From an uncultured Prevotella sp. (GTDB lineage: Bacteria; Bacteroidota; Bacteroidia; Bacteroidales; Bacteroidaceae), in assembly GCA_934203355.1 (NCBI GenBank), contig CAKPZC010000010.1, positions 1 to 46,518 on the forward strand: a stretch of DNA of 46,518 bases, given 5' to 3'. The notes beneath the pieces are model-generated. The model was not told the DNA's origin. It saw nothing but the letters and a program-made list of their open reading frames with translations, and did no database searches. The translations under genes were made by a program, and so were the position numbers. Positions 31,609 to 38,573 of the stretch are shown here, piece by piece. How positions within the stretch are numbered: the stretch's first letter is position 1; every line of letters starts with the position of its first letter.

Positions 31609-32202
31609 TTAGACCCCTTCTATGTCATTGACATATAATTCATCATTAGGACCACCATACATGTCAGGTTCTGGATATATCATATTATCGCACATACCAG
31701 GACCTCCGTACATTAAAACATCATCTTGTATAGGGCCTAAAGGGTCGTCTATAAAAATTGGTTCTTCTGGCTCAACCGGTTCTTCTGGCTCAACCGGTTC
31801 TTCTGGCTCAACCGGTTCTTCTGGCTCAACCGGTTCTTCTGGCTCAACTGGTTCTTCTGGCTCTTCTGGTTCAACTGGTTCTTCTGGCTCAACTGGTTCT
31901 TCCGGTTCAACCAGTTCAATCAGTTCTTCCTGTTCTTCAGGTTTAAGAGGCTCTTCTGGTTCAAGGGGATCAACCATAATCGTTTGATCTATATCTTCAG
32001 TAAAGTCATGAAGTGCATGCGGACTTAGTTGATCTTGTACATTGTCTTCATTCACAACCTCAACAATAAAATCTTCTTCTGGACTATCGTTATTGGTTGA
32101 TTTTTTGTCGATTATTACATCCGCCCCAAATGATCCTCCAACACTTCCTACAGCAGCTGCCGCAGAAAGAGCAGCTGCGCGTTTAGCTTTTTCTTTATCC
32201 AT
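31609..32202 (-). CDS. Acidic Glu/Pro hexapeptide-repeat protein next to the radical SAM gene
   Basis: The 197-residue product starts MDKEKAKRAAALSAAAAVGS, a small-residue hydrophobic N-terminus like that of the protein at 5976-6782, and then has an IMVDP motif also shared with it. The middle is a tandem repeat of EPEEPV-type units (about ten). The C-terminus has two YGGP motifs (VLMYGGPGMC and DMYGGPNDE) and one Cys. The stop of the radical SAM gene is 1 nt from its start. It could be a substrate of that enzyme or a stalk-like spacer; neither is shown by sequence. Confidence 0.75.
   Translation of the reverse strand: MDKEKAKRAAALSAAAAVGSVGGSFGADVIIDKKSTNNDSPEEDFIVEVVNEDNVQDQLSPHALHDFTEDIDQTIMVDPLEPEEPLKPEEQEELIELVEPEEPVEPEEPVEPEEPEEPVEPEEPVEPEEPVEPEEPVEPEEPVEPEEPIFIDDPLGPIQDDVLMYGGPGMCDNMIYPEPDMYGGPNDELYVNDIEGV
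31758..31910 (-). repeat. 18-nt tandem repeat within the Glu/Pro protein gene
   Basis: The unit on the plus strand is close to GGTTCTTCTGGCTCAACC, repeated with a few 9-nt or single-base variants, encoding EPEEPV units. Such repeats often vary in copy number between strains. Confidence 0.8.
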
Positions 32203-32203
32203 A

Positions 32204-33271
32204 TCATTTGCTATTAAAAAGTTTGTTATAATTACAGAACATCAGGCTTCCATCATTATTTCTCAAATGCATTCCATTGCCTTGGCAATATTTGAACACC
32301 TTGCAGTCGGCACACTCACCACTACGCATCCACTCACGATTACGATATTTGTCAAAACGATTTTCCCATACGTTCCAAAAACCATCCTTATATATATTTC
32401 CCTGATGATAGTTGCTTCGAATGCTCAAACAACCAGAAATCGAACCATCACTCAACACTGATGCCGTAGTGAGACCTGCACTACATAAGAAATGCGACCT
32501 ACGCACAAGCCCTTCATAATCTCCCAAATATCCCTCGCATGCATACGACAGTTGTATCTTGCCCTCCATTCGAGTTTTTACAATAAAGTCCATAAGGTAA
32601 CGGTATTGACTGTTAGACAAAACCAATTCTTCATCATCTTTAGCTCTGCCCATTGGTACTATTGAAAAACATCGCCATTTTGTGACACCAGCTTCAATAA
32701 GCATGCGCTTTATTTCTTCCAATTGCGATATATTCCTACTGTTTACACATGTGATGACATCCCAAATTAAATGAGGAGCCTTCTTTATATGTCCAATAGC
32801 ATTATATACAACATCAAAACTATTGTTATCGTTACGGAGCCAATTATGTGTGTCGCGTAATCCGTCAACATCAACAGCCAATGAACGCAGACCTGCATCC
32901 GAAAGCTCGTTCATCATATAAGAATCGATAAGCTTGCCATTAGAAACCATTCCCCATAAGAATCCCTTCTCTGTTATTGTACGTCCACATTCAATAATGT
33001 CTTTTCTGACCAATGGTTCACCACCTACAGTAAAGACCATTGTTTTTATGTGGGGTTGATGGAGTCGCACCTCGTCAAGCACTGGTATGAAATCTTCAAA
33101 TGGCATATCTGGGACATTTGAAACAGTCTTGCAATCACTGCCACAATGTCTACAAGCCATATTGCAACGTAGGGTACATTCCCAAAAGAGTTGTCGGAGA
33201 GGGTGAAGAAGTTTCAGTCGCTCTCGATACCAATAGGTAATTTCTTGGTCTATTTCTTGTAGTTTATTCAT
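32204..33271 (-). CDS. Radical SAM protein with SPASM-type C-terminus
   Basis: The 355-residue product has a CX3CX2C radical SAM cluster motif (C36, C40, C43 in ECTLRCNMACRHC), TVGGEPLVRKDI as the GGE motif, and a Cys-rich C-terminal region typical of SPASM/twitch domains (FLCSAGL, SGCLSI, CADCKVFKYCQG, final FCNY). SPASM enzymes modify peptides or proteins, or mature partner enzymes. The adjacent Glu/Pro repeat protein is the obvious candidate partner. I recall a Bacteroidetes rSAM/lipoprotein family with a similar N-terminus but cannot confirm membership. A weak -7 box (TAGATTTG, 33313-33320) lies upstream without a -33 box. Confidence 0.88.
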   Translation of the reverse strand: MNKLQEIDQEITYWYRERLKLLHPLRQLFWECTLRCNMACRHCGSDCKTVSNVPDMPFEDFIPVLDEVRLHQPHIKTMVFTVGGEPLVRKDIIECGRTITEKGFLWGMVSNGKLIDSYMMNELSDAGLRSLAVDVDGLRDTHNWLRNDNNSFDVVYNAIGHIKKAPHLIWDVITCVNSRNISQLEEIKRMLIEAGVTKWRCFSIVPMGRAKDDEELVLSNSQYRYLMDFIVKTRMEGKIQLSYACEGYLGDYEGLVRRSHFLCSAGLTTASVLSDGSISGCLSIRSNYHQGNIYKDGFWNVWENRFDKYRNREWMRSGECADCKVFKYCQGNGMHLRNNDGSLMFCNYNKLFNSK

Positions 33272-33338
33272 CTGTTTTAGATAATTGTTTTCTTATGAGT
33301 GGCTTAATATACCAAATCTACTATTTTCATTACTTCCT

Positions 33339-33977
33339 CTAAATCTTCTTAATAAACGCGCTCGGTATATATGCCGTTGTCACCATGCATATTCCGTCGA
33401 GTTCCACCACAACTCTTTGTTGTCCTGCCACGCGAGCCACTCTTCCAACGATGCCTTTGAATTCTCCTTCGATGATGCGTACGTTGTCGCCGCTGCGGTA
33501 GTGGCATTGGTCGGGACGTATCATGCGGATGTGTTCGTTGTCGATTGAGGTGATGCGTATGAAGTTGTCCATCTCATTGTAGGGAATTGTTAGAGGAATG
33601 TTTTTGCCGTCGTTTTTGGTTCGGAAATGGTCGAAATAAAACGATATGAGTTTTTTTGTGTTGGTCTTGCTGCTGATAGACTTTACAATGTGGTCTATCG
33701 TTTCTAATTTTGAATAGACGAAGAGTAGACTGTGGAGCATTGGGGTGGTGACTCGCCGGTTGTGGCCGTTGATGTTGCGAATTGTGTAGCGTACCGGCAT
33801 GTACACCTCTATGCCTTCTTGGGTAGAGAGAACGTCGTGGGCTTTTAGCACTCTACCGTAGGTGATACGCAGCACGAACCAATGTTTGTCGGGATCTTTA
33901 TAGAATCGTTCTTGCGTCTTTGGCGATTCGTTAGTCATGGGAATTTTGTAGTGTAGATTGTGTTGATTGAAGGACAT
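33339..33977 (-). CDS. NusG/UpxY-like transcription antiterminator
   Basis: The 212-residue protein may start at M1 or at MTNESPKTQERF (33938). It has a NusG N-terminal domain (KHWFVLRITYGRVLKAHDVL, then VYMPVRYTI and SLLFVYSKL) and a C-terminal KOW domain (GDNVRIIEGEFKGIVGRVAR). In Bacteroides, such specialised NusG paralogues (UpxY family) are the first genes of long capsule operons, and act on their own leader to prevent early termination. Here it heads about 33 kb of co-directional genes, with a promoter and a leader hairpin upstream. A comparable local role is a strong inference. Confidence 0.88.
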   Translation of the reverse strand: MSFNQHNLHYKIPMTNESPKTQERFYKDPDKHWFVLRITYGRVLKAHDVLSTQEGIEVYMPVRYTIRNINGHNRRVTTPMLHSLLFVYSKLETIDHIVKSISSKTNTKKLISFYFDHFRTKNDGKNIPLTIPYNEMDNFIRITSIDNEHIRMIRPDQCHYRSGDNVRIIEGEFKGIVGRVARVAGQQRVVVELDGICMVTTAYIPSAFIKKI

Positions 33978-34021
33978 TTTCTACCGACACCCCTGTATAT
34001 GAGCCATAGGCTTCGGGGATG

Positions 34022-34043
34022 ACATTGGAGGTAAGTCCAATGT
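34022..34043 (-). promoter_or_regulatory. Leader hairpin upstream of the NusG-like gene
   Basis: A perfect 8-bp stem (ACATTGGA / TCCAATGT) with a 6-nt loop lies between promoter and start codon. It has no U tract. It could be a pause or recruitment site for the antiterminator. Confidence 0.4.
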
Positions 34044-34186
34044 AGGAGGATAGGTTCCGCCTCGTCGGATTTTTGCATTAGACAATGCACTCATGAATAG
34101 ACTGTTTATGAGGTCTATATATTTGATATATAAAGATGACGCTAATTGGAGTTGTTGAAAGGTGCAACAGATATTAACGTCTACAA

Positions 34187-34217
34187 CAAAATTAAGACAT
34201 TTTTTAAACTTTGACAA
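34187..34217 (-). promoter_or_regulatory. Promoter of the NusG-like gene and the long unit
   Basis: On the minus strand TTG (34215-34217), 20 nt, then TAATTTTG (34187-34194) match the Bacteroidetes consensus well. A leader of about 200 nt would precede the NusG-like start. Beyond it, 34218-34455 is AT-rich with no recognisable gene. Confidence 0.65.
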
Positions 34218-34455
34218 GAAAGCGAAAGAGAAAAAGTAATAAAAATACAATATTTAACAAACGGGTTTCGGGCAAATACATACAGAGATGTATTATTTTT
34301 GTGGACCGAATTGGCGTTTTCCATGAACAAAATGCAATATACGTGTTCAAACTGCATTTTTAACATTTTGAAAGACAAAATTTGTATTAGATGGCTTTTA
34401 ATGAATGTTAACAAGAAATTCGGATTTATTGAGCAAATATGTGTGTAGGATTAAG

Positions 34456-34559
34456 GGGTGGATATACAATAAAGACAACTCGGGCAACAAGGGAAAGGCA
34501 GTGGCAATTGCTACTGTGTTTCTCTTGTTGTCCGAGTTGTCTTTGCTGTATATATCACC
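34456..34559. terminator. Very long near-perfect hairpin, possible terminator of the lut operon
   Basis: The core 34471-34544 folds into a stem from AAAGACAACTCGG to CCGAGTTGTCTTT with only a 2-4 nt loop at CAATTG. The outer arms extend the palindrome with a small bulge. As plus-strand RNA the few non-Watson-Crick pairs are G-U wobbles; as minus-strand RNA they are A-C mismatches. It lies just after the lutC stop. A T-rich run (TCTTTATTGTAT, minus strand) follows. Terminator, palindromic repeat and plus-strand RNA are all possible. Confidence 0.55.
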
Positions 34560-34580
34560 TATAATAATAAGGTGTTGTGC

Positions 34581-35162
34581 TTAACATGTAATGATGACAG
34601 TCACACCTCTTGCCGCCTGTGCTCCCATTACGAGTGCTTGCTCGATGTCGGCTGTCTTCGACGGACCAGATATGAATGTTCCGAGTCCTGTCGCAGGCAT
34701 TGTGATGCGGTCGTATGCCTCGTGCATATTGTTGACGATGCCACTTTTGGGCAGTACAATAACAAGGTATTCGGAGATGAAGCATACGGCTTTCTCCTTC
34801 ATGGACTGTGGAATCCATACGCAGCCGTTCTCAGCCACACCAATCTCGCCAGCCACGACCCCCACGTCGGTGCCGTTAAGCGCCTGTGCATCGTTTACGG
34901 TGTCGGGGTTGAGTGTGGCGATGTCGCCAAGTTCTGTCAAGTTGGATGCTATCACCTTGGCTTCGGGATAGGCTTGGCGTACAAGATTTGGGAGAGAGTC
35001 GCCTTGTTGCGCCACGATGACGTTAGCACCGACAGTCTTGCTCATTTCGATGAACTGCGCCACGGTGTCTTCGTAGCTTATGCTGTGAATGTCGGTTGTG
35101 GGCATGTCGTATTGTTCGCTTGTGTTGCGTCGTAGCTTTGCTAATAGTTCTTCCTTATACAT
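34581..35162 (-). CDS. lutC: Lactate utilization protein C (LUD domain)
   Basis: The 193-residue product is a LUD/YkgG-type protein with the signature GVVAGEIGVAENGCVWIP and the C-terminal FISGPSKTADIEQ motif. LutC is the small subunit of the LutABC complex, which oxidises L-lactate to pyruvate in the cytoplasm. It is the last gene of a three-gene operon, 10 nt after lutB. A long hairpin follows. Length and motifs are normal for the family. Confidence 0.9.
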   Translation of the reverse strand: MYKEELLAKLRRNTSEQYDMPTTDIHSISYEDTVAQFIEMSKTVGANVIVAQQGDSLPNLVRQAYPEAKVIASNLTELGDIATLNPDTVNDAQALNGTDVGVVAGEIGVAENGCVWIPQSMKEKAVCFISEYLVIVLPKSGIVNNMHEAYDRITMPATGLGTFISGPSKTADIEQALVMGAQAARGVTVIITC

Positions 35163-35172
35163 AATGTATGAT

Positions 35173-36546
35173 TTACTTTATTTTTCCCTTCTTCCACATT
35201 GTTTGGAACGACTCCTTTGCAAATTCCGGTTTTGCGTGTCCAACGCCCCATGGGTTTATGGTACGTATGTGGGTGATATTGTCGGGGACGATGTTAGCCA
35301 TGGGTGCGAGTTTCAGTACCGACGCATACAGCTGAGGGTGCTCAAACAGAAGTTCCATGCCCTCCGACATCATCTTCTTCATACGGTCGGCACGATGGAG
35401 TGAGTCGAGCTTTTGGCGCCACATGTAAACCTGAGAGCCAGGATTGACCTTCGACGGACATACATTGTCGCACGACAGACATAGTGAGCATGCCGACACA
35501 TTGTCGGAGAAATGTCGAGGGTCGTGCAGCATACCGAGGTTGATGCCAATAGGACCAGGGATGAAATAGGTGTAGGAATAGCCGCCCGAGCGTCGGTAGA
35601 CGGGGCATGTGTTCATACATGAGCCACAACGAATACACTTCAGTGTCTCCCAATGCTCAGGGTCGGCAAGTATGTCGCTTCGCCCGTTGTCTACGAGTAT
35701 CACGTGCATTTCGGCACCAGGACGAGCCTGACGGAAGTGTGACGTGTAGGCAGTTGTGGGCTGACCCGTAGCCGAACGGCATAGTAGTCGTTGGAAAACA
35801 GCCAATGACTTATAGTCGGGCACAATCTTCTCTATGCCCATAGCCACAAGATGCAATTGCGGCATGGATGTAGACATGTCGGCGTTGCCCTCGTTGGTGC
35901 ACACTACAATGTCGCCAGTCTTTGCCACGCCGAAGTTGCAGCCAGTCATACCAGCTCCTGCTTCCATGAACTCCTTGCGCAGGTGATGGCGAGCGCATAG
36001 AGTGAGATATGTCGGGTCGTAGTTGCCAATATCCTTGCTTATGCCTTTTGCTTCGAACATGCGTCCCACCTCCTCGCGCTTTAGGTGTATTGCAGGCATT
36101 ACGATGTGGCTTGGTTTCTGATGCAGAAGTTGAAGGATGCGTTCGCCGAGGTCGGTCTCCACCACGTCTATTCCGTTTTGTTCGAGGAAGGGGTTCATGC
36201 CGCACTCTTCGGTGAGCATCGATTTCGACTTCACCATTTTCTTTACGTTGTGTTGGCGCAGGATGTCGAGCACCGTAGAGTTGAAGTCGTCGGCAGTCTT
36301 AGCCCAATGTACAATGACACCCCGACTTTCAAGTTGTGCGGAGAACATTTCCAGATAGTCGGCGAGATGTGTTATGGTGTGTCGCTTGATTTGACTGGCA
36401 TGTTCGCGCAGGTCTTCCCATTCGGACAATCCTGTAGCCATGGCGTCGCGTTTTTGGCGCAACGACCAGAAAGTGGCATCGTGCCACGTTGTCTTTTCTC
36501 TGTTTTCGTTGAAGCGTCGAGCCGCTTCGCTGTGTAGTGTGCTCAT
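35173..36546 (-). CDS. lutB: Lactate utilization iron-sulfur protein B
   Basis: The start is set at MSTLHSEAARRF (36546), which overlaps the lutA stop as ATGA; the open frame extends 29 codons further into lutA. The 457-residue product has an N-terminal LUD domain (GMTGCNFGVAKTGDIVVCTN) and two 4Fe-4S ferredoxin-like motifs (CIRCGSCMNTCPVY and CSLCLSCDNVCPSK), followed by a C-terminal LutB-type region ending NPWGVGHAKPEFAKESF. Electrons from lactate oxidation would pass through these clusters. Confidence 0.92.
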   Translation of the reverse strand: MSTLHSEAARRFNENREKTTWHDATFWSLRQKRDAMATGLSEWEDLREHASQIKRHTITHLADYLEMFSAQLESRGVIVHWAKTADDFNSTVLDILRQHNVKKMVKSKSMLTEECGMNPFLEQNGIDVVETDLGERILQLLHQKPSHIVMPAIHLKREEVGRMFEAKGISKDIGNYDPTYLTLCARHHLRKEFMEAGAGMTGCNFGVAKTGDIVVCTNEGNADMSTSMPQLHLVAMGIEKIVPDYKSLAVFQRLLCRSATGQPTTAYTSHFRQARPGAEMHVILVDNGRSDILADPEHWETLKCIRCGSCMNTCPVYRRSGGYSYTYFIPGPIGINLGMLHDPRHFSDNVSACSLCLSCDNVCPSKVNPGSQVYMWRQKLDSLHRADRMKKMMSEGMELLFEHPQLYASVLKLAPMANIVPDNITHIRTINPWGVGHAKPEFAKESFQTMWKKGKIK

Positions 36547-37280
36547 AGTCCTGCTGCTAAAATCTGTACAACATGTATGAATTTGATAGGTTTGTTTTCC
36601 TTCTTGGCAATGCCCTGCATATGCATTAGGCACGACGAGTCGGGACCAGTGACATATTCTGCTCCGGTAGCGATGTGGCGTGCTATCTTATCTTCGCCCA
36701 TGCGTGTGGACACATCGGGCTCCTCAACCGAGAACATACCGCCGAATCCGCAGCACTCGTCCTTGCGCTCAGGCTCTTTGATTGTGATGCCGTCGACAAG
36801 GCGTAGGAGGTCGATAATCTTGTTGAACTGAGGCATGTTGCGCTCTGAAGGTGATGAGAGTCCCAGTTCGCGCACACCATGGCATGAGTTATGCACGCTA
36901 ACTACGTGAGGAAACTTAGCCTTGAGGCTTTGTGGTTTCACTACATCGTGCAGGAACTCCACGACATCCATTATTTTCTTGGACGTCAGACACTCGTGCT
37001 TGCCTTTTGCGAGACGAGGGTGATACAGTTTTACGAAGGCGGCACATGAAGCCGACGGAGCGACTACATAGTCGAATCCGTTGAACAGCTCGTCGAAATG
37101 ATCGGCAATCTTGCCTGCCATCTTCTCGAATCCGGCGTTTGCCATGGGTTGCCCGCAACAAGTCTGGTTGAGAGGGTAGGTGATGTCGAGATTCAGACTC
37201 TTAAGGAGTTTGTAGGTGGCGACACCCACTTCTGGATAGAGCGCATCGACGTAGCAGGGTATAAACAATCCTATTTTCAT
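36543..37280 (-). CDS. lutA: Lactate utilization protein A (CCG-domain)
   Basis: The 245-residue product has two CCG domains, each with a Cys-rich motif: NQTCCGQPMANAG (C41-C42) and DECCGFGGMF. CCG domains bind an unusual Fe-S cluster and are shared by LutA, GlpC and heterodisulfide reductase subunits. It begins with KIGLFIPCYVD, the standard start. It is the first gene of lutABC, with a -7 box upstream (37333-37340). Confidence 0.92.
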   Translation of the reverse strand: MKIGLFIPCYVDALYPEVGVATYKLLKSLNLDITYPLNQTCCGQPMANAGFEKMAGKIADHFDELFNGFDYVVAPSASCAAFVKLYHPRLAKGKHECLTSKKIMDVVEFLHDVVKPQSLKAKFPHVVSVHNSCHGVRELGLSSPSERNMPQFNKIIDLLRLVDGITIKEPERKDECCGFGGMFSVEEPDVSTRMGEDKIARHIATGAEYVTGPDSSCLMHMQGIAKKENKPIKFIHVVQILAAGL

Positions 37281-37332
37281 AATGTTAGAAAGCTATCCGC
37301 TTATAAAGTGTTTTATGCTGTTAAAGTTGATG

Positions 37333-37340
37333 CAAAAGTA
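37333..37340 (-). promoter_or_regulatory. -7 box of the lut operon promoter
   Basis: TACTTTTG on the minus strand lies 52 nt before lutA. The upstream region has TTG at only about 14 nt, so the -33 box is non-canonical. It shares the intergenic gap with the divergent promoter at 37392-37423. Confidence 0.45.
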
Positions 37341-37391
37341 CAAATTTTGTCTGACAATGTAAATAATGTCATGTGTGTTTTTCTGATTTTT

Positions 37392-37423
37392 TTTGTTGAC
37401 ACATGCAATATTATGTAATTTTG
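37392..37423 (+). promoter_or_regulatory. Promoter of the lipoprotein-sigma-barrel operon
   Basis: TTTG (37392-37395), 20 nt, then TAATTTTG (37416-37423). It is a near-ideal Bacteroidetes promoter 33 nt before the start at 37456. Confidence 0.65.
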
Positions 37424-37455
37424 CACATTATAAGAATGAATAAGACATTTTGTGT

Positions 37456-38031
37456 ATGACAAAAAATATACTACTTACAGGTTTGATGGCCCTCATGTCG
37501 TTGTTGCTCTCCACTTCGTGCAGTTCCTACGACGATACGTATGATTTTGCAAATGGCATTCCCAATGCGGCAGTGCGCATGGTGTATGACGGCAAGTGGG
37601 ATGTCGACGGAGCAGCAGGTACAAAGACACTGGCTGTGGACTATGGCAAGAGTTTTGGTATAGCCGAACTGCCATACGCCGAGGTTTTAAGAATATTGTT
37701 TCCTGGCGATGACGTTGATATAATAGGTGTGGATTATGAGAATGGCAATGTGCCATACAGTATGACAGTCATGCCCGACAAATCTATACTCTATTCGCTA
37801 CAGCCAAATGCTTGGGGCATAGTGGCAAATATCAACGGTGTGGAGCATAGGCTAAAGATATCGTTTTCGAACATAAACTCTACGGAGAAGACACAATGGG
37901 GCACATTGTCGAAGAACGGCTTGTTGTCGCTCGTAATGCGTGTTACATCATATAGTGTTGATGGTGGCTCGGAACAACAAACTTCGATAAAAATAACATT
38001 CACCGCTACACGGAAACAAAACAGTAAATAA
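37456..38031 (+). CDS. Lipoprotein of unknown function
   Basis: The start is taken as ATG at 37456 (MTKNILLTG), two codons inside a TTG-initiated frame. A lipoprotein signal with lipobox LSTSC precedes a 170-residue beta-rich domain that I do not recognise. Its features include VRMVYDGKWDVDG, a Trp/Gly strand (NAWGIVANINGVEHRLKISF) and a Ser-rich C-terminus. Its stop overlaps the sigma factor start (TAATG), so the two are translationally coupled, suggesting a role in the same envelope response. It may be a Bacteroidetes DUF4840-like lipoprotein, but this is uncertain. Confidence 0.75.
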   Translation: MTKNILLTGLMALMSLLLSTSCSSYDDTYDFANGIPNAAVRMVYDGKWDVDGAAGTKTLAVDYGKSFGIAELPYAEVLRILFPGDDVDIIGVDYENGNVPYSMTVMPDKSILYSLQPNAWGIVANINGVEHRLKISFSNINSTEKTQWGTLSKNGLLSLVMRVTSYSVDGGSEQQTSIKITFTATRKQNSK

Positions 38032-38573
38032 TGAAAACCGAACAGCGGCTTGCATACAACATTCAACACGGCGACAGGGCTGCCATGCGCCAGCTCTACA
38101 ACCTGTATTCGGGATATGCGATGGCATTGGCCTTGCGTTATGTTCCGGACAGGGACGATGCGTCGGATATTTTGCAGGACTCATTCGTTAAGATATTCTC
38201 GTCGATAAGTACCTATGAGTATCGCGGCGAGGGTTCGCTGAAGTCGTGGGTGGCACGCATCGTGGTAAACGAGGCTTTGGGTTTCTTGAGGCGCCGGTCG
38301 GGCATAACGTTCACCGACGAGATACCCGAGAGTACCACTGAGGAAGAACCTGATATTGGGTTGGTGTCCGACGAAAAACTCTCGGAGTTTATAGCCTCAT
38401 TGCCCGAAGGCTACCGTGTGGTTCTCAACCTATATGTGTTTGGCGGAATGAGCCATAAGGAGATAGCCGAAGAGTTGGGCATTACGCCGAGCACATCGGC
38501 ATCGCAGTTTTTCCACGCCAAGAAGATGTTGGCGCGAATGATAAATGAATATACTAAAAAGAAAGCAATATGA
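38031..38573 (+). CDS. ECF-type RNA polymerase sigma factor
   Basis: The 180-residue product has sigma region 2 (YVPDRDDASDILQDSFVKIF, with the DAxDxxQ helix) and region 4 (LPEGYRVVLNLYVFGGMSHK followed by an EIAEELGI helix-turn-helix). There is no region 3 or 1, which defines the ECF group. It overlaps the preceding lipoprotein gene and the following membrane gene (ATGA), so all three form one tightly coupled operon. The downstream protein probably controls it. Confidence 0.93.
   Translation: MKTEQRLAYNIQHGDRAAMRQLYNLYSGYAMALALRYVPDRDDASDILQDSFVKIFSSISTYEYRGEGSLKSWVARIVVNEALGFLRRRSGITFTDEIPESTTEEEPDIGLVSDEKLSEFIASLPEGYRVVLNLYVFGGMSHKEIAEELGITPSTSASQFFHAKKMLARMINEYTKKKAI

Noticed and set aside
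31622..31987. Plus-strand Ser/Gly/Thr repeat frame opposite the Glu/Pro protein
   Set aside because: It is a mirror of the 18-nt repeat; the minus strand fits the operon and starts 1 nt from the radical SAM stop.
33981..34414. Two minus-strand open frames in the gap upstream of the NusG-like gene
   Set aside because: They are AT-rich, lack recognisable domains, and lie across the promoter and leader of the NusG-like gene.
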